In this document: one piece after another, positions 42,742-52,859 of the stretch
How positions within the stretch are numbered: the stretch's first letter is position 1
Layout: each line of letters begins with the position of its first letter
Assembly: GCA_036250225.1 (NCBI GenBank)
Contig: JAPZLL010000010.1
Span: 1,149,690 to 1,213,689, forward strand
Source of the DNA: Cercophora sp. LCS_1
Taxonomy: Eukaryota > Ascomycota > Sordariomycetes > Sordariales > Lasiosphaeriaceae
DNA: 64,000 nucleotides
Direction of reading: 5' to 3'
Notes under the pieces: generated by a model
Databases searched by the model: none
What the model saw: only the letters and a program-made list of their open reading frames with translations
Told to the model about the DNA's origin: nothing
Made by a program: the position numbers and the translations under genes

Positions 42742-43668
42742 ATGTCTCCATCATTCTCCCGTATCATCCGCTTTGAGGACGCCGCCGGCAAGGCGCAGTT
42801 CGGCGAGCCCAAGGTCAGCTCCGCTGAGGAGTTCGATCAAGCTGTCGCACAGGGGACTCTCGAGGCGACCGTCTTGGAGGGAAGCGACCTGTTCAACCTC
42901 GCGTCTACTTCACAGGCCGTCAAGGTCAAGTCGGTCCTTCCGCTTCTCAGTCCTGAGGATGTGCCCATCGTCAAGTGCGTTGGCCTCAACTACATGAAGC
43001 ACAGTAAGTTATTGCCCGGGAGAGCCACCACCGACTAGGACTAACGCCCCGTAGTTCAAGAAGGGGGCCGCAAGCCCCCACCGCACCCCTCCATCTTCAT
43101 CAAGCCCCGTGCTTCCGTCGCCGGGTACAATGAGGACGTCCCCATCCCCAAGCTCGCCCAGGAGGACCAGCTCGACTACGAGGGTGAGCTGTGCATTGTG
43201 ATTGGCAAGACAGGGAAGAACATCCCCAAGGAGGAGGCGCTCCAGCACATTGCCGGTTTCGTTGTCGCGAACGACGTCTCCGCAAGAAGGTGGCAGCGTG
43301 ACCCCGCTTTCGCCGGCGGTGTGCCTCAATGGTGCTTCAGCAAGGGCTTTGACAAGTTTGCGCCCCTGGGTCCCATGCTGGTGACGCCCAAGGTTGTTGG
43401 AAACGCCGGCAACCTTAGGCTCCAGACCTTTGTCAACGGGGAGTTGAGGCAAGACACCAACACAAATGACCTGCTGTTCAACACCGAGGTCATCGTGTCC
43501 TTCATCAGCCAAGGCACAACTTTGGAGGCGGGCACTGTTATCATGACTGGAACCCCGGCAGGCGTCGCGATGGGCATGGCTCAGCCCAAATGGCTGAAGG
43601 ACGGTGATGTTGTCGAGGTCAAGATTGAGGAGTTGGGCAGTGTGAAGAACAAGATGGCTTTCGAGTAA
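42742..43668 (+). CDS. Fumarylacetoacetate hydrolase (FAH) family protein, likely acylpyruvate hydrolase
   Basis: Metal-dependent C-C bond hydrolase of 291 residues from exons 42742-43003 and 43055-43668. The intron (GTAAGT, branch CTAAC, GTAG) rejoins CVGLNYMKHIQEGG. Conserved marks are PSIFIKPRASVAG, LDYEGELCIVIGK with metal-binding Glu, HIAGFVVANDVSARRW with Asp, and TGTPAGVAMG. Length and fold fit fumarylpyruvate or acylpyruvate hydrolases (about 280 residues), which split fumarylpyruvate into fumarate and pyruvate in the gentisate pathway. Gentisate dioxygenase lies 1.3 kb away, which favours that role over 5-oxopent-3-ene-tricarboxylate or oxaloacetate activities of sister groups. Confidence 0.92.
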
Positions 43669-44041
43669 ATAGCGCCAATGAATTGATTCCGTTCGAACAC
43701 AAGTTTTTCTCCACCATGTGTCACTATTGAGCCGGGGCAGATGACTTGGTTGATGGTGAGCTTGGTGGTATCAGCAACATTTATTGTGGGAGTGGTTCAC
43801 TGTGATTCCATGTCTGAATCTGCTGCATATCTAGATGTTGGTGGCTTCGTTCGGATGCGGAACAATGGAATCATGGTATGTGTTAGAGGAGGTTATCGGC
43901 CGATCAGCAAAAGGATTTCTGGGAAATGAACAAAATCGCCGCTTGCAACAGATGGGACGCAGGGCGATGCAAACCGGGTTCACCGTGCACAAAAAGTCAA
44001 AACATCTTGCTATTTCAGTCTTCATGCTATCCTGTAGTTCT
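43669..44041. other. Convergent intergenic region
   Basis: About 370 bases between converging FAH and GFA genes. A frame at 43741-43929 has no motifs and was not accepted. Confidence 0.55.
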
Positions 44042-44612
44042 TCATGCTCCCGGCATCGTTTCAAAAGACTTTACCTCAGCAGCCGCCGGAGAGACCTTCC
44101 TGGATGCAAAGAACTCGGCCTTGTAAGGGAGCTTCTTGAAACTGTCGGGCGAAGATATCGTCAGCATCAGATTTACGGACCCTGGGAAAACAACTGACAC
44201 TCACCCTTCCTCAAGTAACGCAGTTCGGACAATGAGATGACTTCCTCCATGCTTCATCGGGATCGTCCAAAGCGTGCACCCACACTGCGAGCAAAAGACT
44301 TTATGTTTCGGAGAGCCGCTCAAGTTGTCAGTGAGGGTCCAGGTGCTCGCCAAGTTACCACCCTCAATGACTTGAACGCTTTCTTTCCTGAACTTTGCGG
44401 ACTAAGATCAAAGTCAGTGTCGTACTTTTTGAGGAGCACCATGCCTGTCATCATCGAACGTCGGTAACATGAAAAGTACCGACAATTTGACCAGGGGCAC
44501 CGGCATTCTTAGAGCAGTGCGAGCAATAACAGATGAAAACATTGTCGGGGGCTCCTTGAACTGAAAACTTGACTCCCCCGCAGAGGCAACTACCTTGAAT
44601 TGTGTCGGCCAT
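44042..44612 (-). CDS. GFA-family (glutathione-dependent formaldehyde-activating type) zinc protein
   Basis: About 146 residues from exons about 44469-44612, 44205-44401 and 44042-44141. Zinc-binding cysteines appear in family order: GSCLCGGVKF (CxC), CYCSHC (CxCx2C) and VFCSQCGCTLW (Cx2C). The end KLPYKAEFFASRKVS ... FETMPGA is restored by intron 2 (44142-44204). The first donor is uncertain: GTTACC at 44468 or GTTCGA at 44459, both in phase. Family members add glutathione to formaldehyde or have unknown roles, and many sit in catabolic clusters. The gene is divergent from gentisate dioxygenase with 380 bases between starts. Confidence 0.85.
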
Positions 44613-44992
44613 TTTTGTCGGTCTCCGGTATGAACTCACCACGTCTGGTCAAGCGTCATTAGTGCGAGAATAAGAGCACCATCAAATGACTGACGCTGTC
44701 ATTCCGACTTCTCACCTGACCGACTCTGGGGTGGCTCCACCACCCGTCTGGATGATCAAGTTGCAAGTCCGCCTCAAGTCCGCAGGCTAAAACCCCACAA
44801 AAACCGACCCCGGGGATGGCCGCATTGCCGAGGAACAAGCGCCGGTCTATTAGTCTCTCCGCAATGGATGACATGACGAATCGCAACACCAGATATCACC
44901 ATCGCAATACGCAGTGAACACATTCTCACCTGAGCTCGTTGTTCAGAAAACACCTTCCACTTGCTTGCTTACCACAACATCAACCTGACAAC
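44613..44992. promoter_or_regulatory. Divergent promoter, GFA / gentisate dioxygenase
   Basis: 380 bases between divergent start codons with CCGGGGAT at 44810. An open frame at 44659-44889 was rejected as noise. Confidence 0.6.
44810..44817 (+). promoter_or_regulatory. CCGGGGAT element upstream of gentisate dioxygenase
   Basis: Octamer 176 bases before the dioxygenase ATG, in gene orientation, with flanks ACC and GGCC. Confidence 0.4.
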
Positions 44993-45958
44993 ATGGCAGC
45001 GCAAAACTCAGCAGAGGCCGATTTCTACGGCCAGCTCGACAAGCACAATGTGTCGCCGCTCTGGACCGTTCTCTCCAGGATGGTGCCCCCCTCGCCCAAT
45101 CCCTCCACCGGCGTTGTCACCTGGCCGTATGAAGCGATGCGCCCCATGCTTCTCCAGTCCGGTAATCTCATCTCAGCCGAGGAAGCCGAACGACGTGTCC
45201 TCATGCTGGTGAACAGCTCCGCTCTCGGAGCACCCTACACCACCGACACCATCTATGCCGGTCTCCAGCTGATTCTGCCCGGAGAGACGGCCCCGGCGCA
45301 CCGGCATGTCGCGTTTGCGTTGCGCTTCATCATCGAGGGCTCGCGTGGCTTCACCGCTGTCGAGGGCCAGAAACTCATGATGGAGCGTGGTGATGTCATT
45401 CTCACACCCAGCTGGCACTGGCATGATCACGGAAGCGAAGGAGACGGACCAATGGTGTGGCTGGACGGGTTGGACTTACCAGTCTACCGGTTTCTCCCTG
45501 TCAACTTTGCTGAGAACTATGCGGAAGCGAGGTATCCAAGTGAGTTGGCCGACAACAGCAACTTCAAGTTCCCTTGGAGCAAGACTGCCGAGGTGTTGGA
45601 CGCGAAGAAGGAAGATCCGTACGCGCGGTTTGATTATAGACTTGGGAGCGGCGAGCATTTGTCCAAGACAGTGTCGGCGCAGGCGGAGAGGGTGCGGGCT
45701 GGGACGACGACAAAGAAGCTCAGAGAGACGGTGTCGTTTGTGTATCATGTGTATGAGGGAGAGGGATACTCGTTGATCACCGCCCCTGGTGGTGAGGAGA
45801 AGAAGGTGGAGTGGGAGGAGAAGGACACGTTCAGCGTACCGGCGTGGAGTGTTGTGAGCCATACCTGCGCTCTGGAGAGCGGGGATGCGTACTTGTTTGC
45901 CGTCAATGACCGACCGATGATTGAATCGCTGGGTTTGTACCGAAAAGAAGAGTTGTAG
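44993..45958 (+). CDS. Gentisate 1,2-dioxygenase (bicupin)
   Basis: Fe(II) ring-cleavage enzyme that opens gentisate (2,5-dihydroxybenzoate) between C1 and C2 to maleylpyruvate. Single exon, 321 residues. Family marks: SPLWTVLSRMVPPSPNP near the N-terminus, YAGLQLILPGETAPAHRH with metal ligands His103 and His105, VEGQKLMMERGDVILTPSWHWHDHG with the third cupin His about 142-146, and a second, degenerate cupin with FVYHVYEGEGYSLI and FSVPAWSVVSHTC. Length is slightly below the usual 340-380 residues. It is the key pathway-defining gene of the neighbourhood, flanked by an FAH-family hydrolase and an FAD monooxygenase. Confidence 0.93.
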   Translation: MAAQNSAEADFYGQLDKHNVSPLWTVLSRMVPPSPNPSTGVVTWPYEAMRPMLLQSGNLISAEEAERRVLMLVNSSALGAPYTTDTIYAGLQLILPGETAPAHRHVAFALRFIIEGSRGFTAVEGQKLMMERGDVILTPSWHWHDHGSEGDGPMVWLDGLDLPVYRFLPVNFAENYAEARYPSELADNSNFKFPWSKTAEVLDAKKEDPYARFDYRLGSGEHLSKTVSAQAERVRAGTTTKKLRETVSFVYHVYEGEGYSLITAPGGEEKKVEWEEKDTFSVPAWSVVSHTCALESGDAYLFAVNDRPMIESLGLYRKEEL

Positions 45959-46209
45959 GGTGCAGGGTTAGAGAGACAAGGCAAGCGGGAGATGGCGATC
46001 AAGTTTCTGCACTGTAAATTCAGATGAACCATGGCCAATTTGCTTGACAGCGATAGATAGGTAGTCTTGCGTTTGAGTCTTGAAACAGGGAAGAAAGGAA
46101 ACCAGAAGCCGATGTCTGGGACGAATGGAACGTGCTGGACGGAAAAACATAGCTCAGGCACGGGCACGTCACGGAGTTGTTCATGATCATCTAATTCGCT
46201 ATATAACGT

Positions 46210-47489
46210 TCAAATGTGATCTGTCGTCCCGATCAGAGGCTTTCCTGAGCTCATGACTTTTAAGAACGTCTTGGGCGCCTCCTTCTCAAAGAACATTTTC
46301 TGACTCTGCAAGCTCCTGGTGATGAGATCGATGGCAAAGGGGAACATTTCCTTCTCATAAGCCGCCACAGCCTCGTCATTGACACCAATCTCCTGCAGCT
46401 TCTTGGCGAGGATGCAGGCATCGCGCATGGCGCAGTTGACACCGTCACCGACAAAGGGCGTTGTGACGTGGGCGGCATCACCAATCAAGGTGACGCCGGG
46501 GGCCGTCTTCCAGTTGAGACGGTCAGTGGGGAAGGCATACATGATCCAGGGGCGGAAGGGCCCGTCACTGTTCTTGATGATGTCCTGCATCTCCTCGGTG
46601 TAGGCGCCAAACAGATCCTCCTGCATGAGATACTTCTTGAGAGCATACCAGTCAGCGACGTCGACGATGCCGCTGCCGGCAAAGTCCTCGGGGCCGGGAA
46701 GGCCGATATCAACGCGATAGTGGCCGTCACCTTGGCGGGAGTTGAACATGTGCACACCATTGCCCATGACTATCATGGAGCCCATGCGGCAGAGCTCCTT
46801 CATCTTGTCGTAGAAGGGATTCTCGGGGAAGATCTTGGTGGTGATGAAAAGATTACCAGAGTACACCGGTAGCGCGTCGGTGACCTGCATGATGTCATGT
46901 CAGTATCCGCATGTCGGGAACTGCAAGGGGCAGGGGCCGGAGCCGGAGGCCGGGATGTGTCTGGATCCATACCCAAGACGTGACTTACCAGGTGTCGCAC
47001 CTTGCTCCACGTGCCATCGGCGCCAACGACGAGCTTAAACCCCGATGCGGTGGACCCGTCGGCTAAAGTCAGGACGATTTCGCCGGTGGAGGGATCCCGC
47101 TCCGTCTTCTGAACCGCCTTCCGCCAGTGGACGCGCTCCTTGTCGATGCCGGTCAGCAGCACCTTGCGGATGGCCCACCGGTCAATCTCGGGCGCATCAC
47201 GGCCCTCACCGAACTCAAAGATGAGGTTGCCCTTGTGGCCAAACAGCCGGTGGATTGTGGCATCACCGAGGCGGCCATACTTCTTGAACTCGTCGAACAC
47301 ACCGGCCTCCCGCATGGCACGCTGGCCGCTCCCGGGGTGGAGATCGAGGCAACCACCACGAGGAGGCATGTCCTCGGCGCTGCTCTCGTAGACGACGTAG
47401 TCAAAGCCGCCTTGCTTCTCGAGGATGGCGGCGAGAGCGAGGCCGGAAGGGCCGGCGCCGACAATGGCAATCTTGTCGGATGGGGACAT
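46210..47489 (-). CDS. FAD-dependent aromatic monooxygenase (class A flavoprotein)
   Basis: NAD(P)H- and FAD-dependent hydroxylase of 391 residues from exons 46989-47489 and 46210-46884; the 104-nt intron has branch site CTGAC. Motifs in order: IAIVGAGPSGLALAA (FAD fold, residues 8-22), GGCLDLHPGSGQ (about 45-56), VVGADGTWSKVR (DG motif, about 154-165) and VTLIGDAAHVTTPFVGDG (GD motif, about 298-315). Enzymes of this class hydroxylate salicylate, 3-hydroxybenzoate or similar acids; beside gentisate dioxygenase, a gentisate-forming hydroxylase is the natural guess. The GGxLDLHxxSGQ motif also marks TetX-type monooxygenases, so the substrate could be a larger polycyclic compound. Confidence 0.9.
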
Positions 47490-48073
47490 GGTGGGTCGGT
47501 GTCTTGGGTATCAATAAGAGATGATGAGAAAAGAACGAGAATGGGGGATGTGATAGGCCTGACAGAGGTGAACCGCGTCCAAAAGCTTTAATACACGTAA
47601 CAGGACCCCGGACAGCCGGGCGACCGCGACCCCGGATTCCACCCGGCACCCATGCTCGGTCTGTGGGCAAAACATGGGGAATCCCCGGGCCCGAGGCTCG
47701 GGTTTAAAGCGGACGACACCATCTCAGCTGGTCACACTTGGCGTTCTAGAGCCGGTGCGGGGTGCAGTTGTGGGGTTTGAGACTACTACCTTGGCGGAGC
47801 ACCCGGGCTAAATGCGGCTTCCCGATACAAAACGTACGACCTGCCGCCTGGTGTGGGGGACGGAATAGGGGCATCGGCATCTGACGAGCGAGGTAGGCTG
47901 GGATGGGTGCGGAACTCGATCAAATGGGAGGTTGTGGCACGATGATCTGGGTTCATTCGTCACTTGGTTTGGGATTCAACAGGCCTGAGGATTCAACACA
48001 TTGTTCCGTTTATCCCTGGCATGCAATCTACAAGTGAAGCCCTATCACATCAGAAAGAAAGACACGACACCTC
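47490..48073. other. Intergenic upstream of the FAD monooxygenase
   Basis: About 580 bases holding the monooxygenase promoter (minus strand) and the 3' end of the VOC gene. CCGGGGAT lies at 47681-47688 and several CCCGG blocks at 47608-47645. Confidence 0.55.
47681..47688 (-). promoter_or_regulatory. CCGGGGAT element upstream of FAD monooxygenase
   Basis: Octamer read on the minus strand, 192 bases before the monooxygenase ATG and in gene orientation, followed by TCCCC. Confidence 0.4.
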
Positions 48074-48679
48074 TCAAACAACCTCCACCGGCTTCTTCCA
48101 GTAAATAGAATTCTCATAACGTGACAACCTCTGTCCAATCACCGGCCTCTTCTTGAGCGTCTTCTCGTCCTCGCCGCCCTTGACGCGCCTCAGCCAGTCA
48201 TCGAGGTCGATATCGACGCCGATGGGGTTCTGGGCGTACTCGGGTGTCGCCATGAAGGCCAGAGCCTCCTCGGATGTGTCATAGTTGTTGACCTGCATCT
48301 CAAACTCGTTGCCATCGGGGTCAAAATAGTACATGCTCGTGCTCATGCCGTGGTTGACAGGCCAGTGTGGGACGATACCACGCGCCTTCTTTTGCTCATA
48401 GCTGGTGGCAAGGTCGGCAAGGCTGTTGAGTGTAAAGGCGATGTGATAGACGGTGGCTGCTGTGGCACGGTTCTTGATTTGCTCGTGCATGGCGTCTTGG
48501 ACGATGACCATGCGGTGATGCTCGTCGTCCCAGGCGATGAAGGCGGCCTTTTCGTTTCTGAGCACACAACGTCCACCGAAAAAGTTGAGGTGCCACTCGA
48601 CCATGGTCTCGAACTTTTCCGGTGTCGTGCGGATGCCAAAGTGGCCGATAGACGCGGGGCTGATGAGCTTGTCCGACAT
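48074..48679 (-). CDS. VOC-fold protein, extradiol-dioxygenase/glyoxalase type
   Basis: Single exon, 201 residues from ATG at 48679; the frame is open further upstream but MSDKLISPASIGHFG is the natural start. Metal-binding pattern of the vicinal-oxygen-chelate fold: His in IGHFGIRT, His in VYHIAFTLN and Glu in NEFEMQVNN, with the YYFDPDGNEFE signature of extradiol dioxygenases (biphenyl-2,3-diol or catechol 2,3-dioxygenase type). A single VOC module of this size is common in fungal catabolic and biosynthetic clusters. It could cleave a second diphenol or act as an isomerase. It is divergent from the carboxylesterase with 371 bases between starts. Confidence 0.87.
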   Translation of the reverse strand: MSDKLISPASIGHFGIRTTPEKFETMVEWHLNFFGGRCVLRNEKAAFIAWDDEHHRMVIVQDAMHEQIKNRATAATVYHIAFTLNSLADLATSYEQKKARGIVPHWPVNHGMSTSMYYFDPDGNEFEMQVNNYDTSEEALAFMATPEYAQNPIGVDIDLDDWLRRVKGGEDEKTLKKRPVIGQRLSRYENSIYWKKPVEVV

Positions 48680-49050
48680 ATTGGCTGTGGTTGTGATGGT
48701 GGTGATAGTTGTGGTGACTTGGGTGGTCTGGTGTACTGGGCGAACGATGCGATATGCAGTGCTATCACCTAATCTGGAGGCGTCAAAACATGCCCAAAAC
48801 TCACCGGCCCGTCGAGTTATCAGATCCGAGCATGTCATGCCGAGAAACATGTGTCCCGGCAGTCAATGGTGTCTGCGGAGTTAAGGCGGAAGACATCCGC
48901 ACCCCCGCGACCTCCGGATCGAAGATGTCGGCAAGTGCCCCGGCTCCGTTTCCCCGGCCATGATATTGGGCAGAGGCGGGCGTGGGATTCTGGCTTGCGG
49001 GACATTTTGCTTGAGGCGTCGTCATATTCTCACCATCACTGCATCTTACC
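48680..49050. promoter_or_regulatory. Divergent promoter, VOC protein / carboxylesterase
   Basis: 371 bases between divergent starts. TTCCCCGG at 48950-48957 is a one-base variant of the CCGGGGAT element (reverse strand), and CTCCGGATCG lies near 48912. Confidence 0.55.
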
Positions 49051-50880
49051 ATGTCGGAACACAAGACTGTGCTTGAACACCCCACTATTGGGCGTGTCCG
49101 CGGAGTGAGCAGAGTCCCTGATGTTGTTCAGTATCTAGGACTCAAGTACGCCACCCTGAGCGACCGCTTTGCACGGAGCGAGCTCCTCGAGTCGTATTCG
49201 CCGAACGAGGATGGGGTCCTCGACGCTACCAAGATCGGGTGAGTCGCTGCAACGGACCAGCGACAAAGGCATGAGAAGGCGCTAACCCAAACTCTAGTCC
49301 CATTCCCCTGAGCCCGGTTGATGGGTGTCAGTGGGAGCACAAGCTCATCCAGCACTCGTTGCCGTCACCTGAGTTTGAGCAGTCTGATACGGAATGCTTG
49401 ACCCTCAACATTGCCGTTCCAGATCTTGCGACGGATGGGCGGGGTGGCCAGCCTTGGCCCGTATTGGCGCTGGTTCACGGCGGTGCCTTTGCAACGGGGA
49501 GCAGCTCGTATCCCCAGTATGACTTGGCGCGCATCGTGCAAATGAGTGTCGAGGTTGGTCAGCCGATCATTGCCGTCGGCATCAAGTGAGTTACTCGAAA
49601 GTCCGGGACGACCGAGTCACAGCGTTCTGACATTCCTGAAGCTACCGTCTTGGTGTCCCCGGCTTCTTGAACTCAGCAGCCATGAGGTCTGCTGGGTACC
49701 TGCCCAACAACGGGCTCTGGGACCAGAGACTCGGCTTGGTCTGGATCAAGAAGTACATTGCCGGATTCCACGGCGATCCTGGGCGTGTCACGTACATTGG
49801 CGAGAGCTCGGGAGCTGGTAAGCCCTTTCCGAACAAGCAGTTCTCAGCGAGTCACTGACGATATCAGCATCCGGTTTCTTTCATTTGCACTCGAAGGAGT
49901 CGCTGTTCAGCCAACTGATCTCCATGAGTGGGTCATCTCTTGTCAAGGCGAAGCAGCCCGAGTCATTTGAGCGCTTCTACAAAGGCACCTTGCAGTTGCT
50001 TGGAGCTGATGAAGCGACCCTGTCATCTGAGAGCGCCCAAGTCCAGCATATCCTCTCAGCCTCCATGGCTGACATCCGGGACAAGATCGCACGCAACTTT
50101 CCCATGGGTCCCGTTGTCGACGGCGAGATGATCCCTCAGACGACCGTCTACTCCCAACTCGACTCACCATCCTCTACGGCCGAGCTCTTTCCCGGCACGA
50201 CTTGGTGCAAACGCATCTTGATTGGCGACTGCCAGATGGACGGGAACGCCTATGCGCCCCGTGTTTCCTCGCGCTCCGACATTCTCCCAAGGACACTTGC
50301 TGATCATCTTCACGCAAAGCTTGACGACATCAATCCCACCCTCGTGCCAACCGTAATTGATGGGTACGGGATCGACGTCGACGCGATAGCTAACACGTCC
50401 GAGTCCACAAAGGCAGTACTTGGCTTGGCGACCGACATCTGCTTTGGTTTCGGCGCGAGGGCGTTCGCGAAGGCGTGGTCTGAGACTGGGAATGAGTCAT
50501 TCCTATATCGGTTCAACGTCCCGAATCCATGGGACGGACCGTGGAAGGGACATGCGACGCACATTCTCGACATTGCGTTTGTACTCCAGAACTACCGCGA
50601 CTTTTTGGGTGAGGGTCAGAGAAAGAGCGGCGAGAGATTCACAAGGGACGTCATCACTTTTGTCAGTGGGGGCGCACCGTGGACAAAGTACCGAGCGGAG
50701 GAACCAGGGGCGATGGTCTATGATGCCAAAGAGAGCGGCGAAGCGGATGAGTCGAAGTTTGTCGGGAAAGATGGCGAGCAATCGGGGAGGAGGGAGGTTT
50801 TGCTCAAGTTGACGGGCCAGGGCGTGTTGGACAAGGTCATGGAGGCCTGGGAGGGGTTCATGAAGGGACCGAGACAGTGA
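49051..50880 (+). CDS. Type B carboxylesterase
   Basis: Serine hydrolase of 554 residues from exons 49051-49238, 49298-49585, 49642-49817 and 49868-50880. Intron removal rebuilds the core motifs: IIAVGINYRLGVPGFL, WIKKYIAGFHGDPGRVTYIGESSGAAS with nucleophile Ser214 in GESSG, and an oxyanion-type VLALVHGGAFATGS. The likely catalytic His is in WKGHATHILDI. No signal peptide is evident, suggesting an intracellular esterase. In context it may free an aromatic acid from an ester (for example a methyl or sugar ester) for the hydroxylase; that is inference. Ester substrates of type B enzymes vary widely. Confidence 0.9.
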
Positions 50881-51466
50881 GGATAAGTTGCGAGCAAGTA
50901 AATGCAACAGAGTTAAACTATGAAAGATTTTACAATGGTCAGCTTGCAGTAGTTTATGACGGGGTTATACCAACGTGAAGTTGAGAAGGCGTTGGGAGAG
51001 ATACGACGCTGCAGGATTTCTGGTCCCTATTTCAGGACGTGGGGATTGGTCAGCTTTTAAGCAACCATGTGCCCATCCCGACATACCCAAATGCATCAGA
51101 TATGTGAGGCAATCTCTTGATTAGTCAAGATTTGCGTACCCTAATCGCTCAGTACTTAGGAGGGGACTCGGACCGGCCTCAGCGCTATTGTCGGGATTAA
51201 CGGGGTTAACCTTTTGGCTCCGAGATGGGGGATCACAGGCCGATACCCCTTGACGCGCCGAGGTTACACCTTACGAAGCTTCGATTGGTGACCGGCCTTT
51301 GTTTCGGCACAGATCCCCGATCAATCGGCAGGATATTAGCCAGGACTAATGGTTAACCTTACAAATTTCGATGTTATCTCGAATTGTTATGACGATTTGA
51401 AGACTTATTAGTCATTATTCGTCTGTATCGACAACAACTTCCAAGACAACCGTTAAGTTCTTAGCC

Positions 51467-52555
51467 ATGGAACACATTAACGACAAGCCCATCAGTAAAG
51501 TTAGCTTCGGTATGCTAGGCTTGACGAAGCCCTGGGCCCCCGTTGAGTACTCCGTTGCCGTTTAAGTCATGAAGGCGGCTATAGAGTAAGGCGCGAACTT
51601 TTGGAACGGTATAAGACATTACTCCGACCTCCTCTTCGCCCTCCCGTACCTATTAACCACTGCCAACTCCAACCAGGGCATCAACTATGGCACACCAACC
51701 GCCAACTCCCTCCATGTCCTCCACCATTACTTCACCCTCCAACCCTCTGATGCCCCCAATATAACCCTTAGTATTAAAGGTGCCTATTCAATCCAATCCA
51801 GTCCCTTGGGAAGCCCCTTAGCTATCCGTGCCTTGGTCGACAATGCCCTGGGCATTCTCAATGGTGCCAAATCTATTGGCATTTTCGAATTGGCTCGTGT
51901 GGATTTCAATGTTCCCATTGAAACCTGTGTCCAGCTCACAGAGCTTGTAAAAGAAGGAAAGATAGCCGGGATTGGACTGACCGAGGTTAGCGCTCTGCTA
52001 ATTCGTAGGGCAAATGCGGTGTATCTTATTGCTGTAGTGGAGGTGGAATTGAGTTTATTTACGATAGATGCAGTTGGGAATGGGGTTTTGGAGGTTTGTT
52101 TGGAGTATGAGTTTTTAACAATATGGGACCAAAAGGGGCATTTTTGCTGATAGACAGCAGCAGTTGGTATCCCCGTAGTTGCATATAGTCCTGTGGGCAG
52201 GGGATTCCTTACGGGTGAGATACGCTCGCTGGACGATCTCTCTGCTGATGACATTCGATTTTTGCTGTCTCGGTTTTAGCCTGGGGTATCTGAATAGAAC
52301 TTCCGGTTTGTTGAGGCAGTTGAGGGCATTGCGAAGCGAAAGGGGGTGATGACGGCTCAGACCGCAATAGGGTGGGTGTGTTGACAGGGGGCAATTTTCA
52401 TTCCGGGGTCGACAAAAGTTGAGCGGGTTGTGGAAAATTGTCAGCTTGCGGAGTTGACGGATAAGGAGATGGCTGAGATATAGTGGGTTATTAATGTGTT
52501 TCCGGTTTCTGGCCTGAGATACGGGGGTGGGCATGAGAAGTTTCTCAATGCGTAG
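51467..52555 (+). pseudogene. Aldo/keto reductase (pyridoxal reductase-like) pseudogene, RIP-type decay
   Basis: From ATG at 51467 the sequence follows a yeast pyridoxal-reductase type AKR: VSFGMLGLTKPW, GANFWNG, YGTPTANSLHVL, LSIKGAYS, LVDNALGILNG, IGIFELARVDFNVPIE, LVKEGKIAGIGLTEVSA and, past a decayed intron at about 52098-52158, VVAYSPVGRGFLTGEI and IPGSTKVERVVENCQL. In-frame stops occur at 51563, 51587, 52277, 52295, 52382 and 52481. All are explained by C-to-T or G-to-A changes, for example CAG to TAG in RFQP and a Trp codon to TGA. The first intron is also out of phase. This is a dead copy, probably a duplicated gene hit by RIP. Confidence 0.85.
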
Positions 52556-52686
52556 GTCATCCAATGCTCAGAACCCACACTGTAATTGTGTGGAAAACAA
52601 AGCTGTAAGGCAAAGCCTTTGCAGGCGATCTCCGTGGGCACTAGACACGGAGCACCTTTGACACGTGCCTGTTAGGTTGGTTGATT

Positions 52687-52704
52687 AAAGAATAGTATCT
52701 TAAG
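52687..52704. repeat. Left copy of a 17-bp direct repeat
   Basis: AAGAATAGTATCTTAAG recurs identically at 53358-53374, and the bases before it are also similar (GTTGATTAA and GTTAATTGA). The pair encloses the solo-LTR candidate. Confidence 0.6.
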
Positions 52705-52859
52705 GCTTTCAATTTGATATCCTATCTTAATGCGATAAAGCTCCCTAAACAAATAAAAACTCAAAATTAAATAAATCCTAAGGTCCAAACACTAACGACA
52801 CTCACTAGCAATTTGGAAGATTTCGTGAGCCATAAATCCTTATATTGTCACGATCTAGG

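Noticed and set aside
43741..43929. 62-codon frame with a hydrophobic start
   Set aside because: It lies in a short convergent intergenic region and shows nothing beyond chance.
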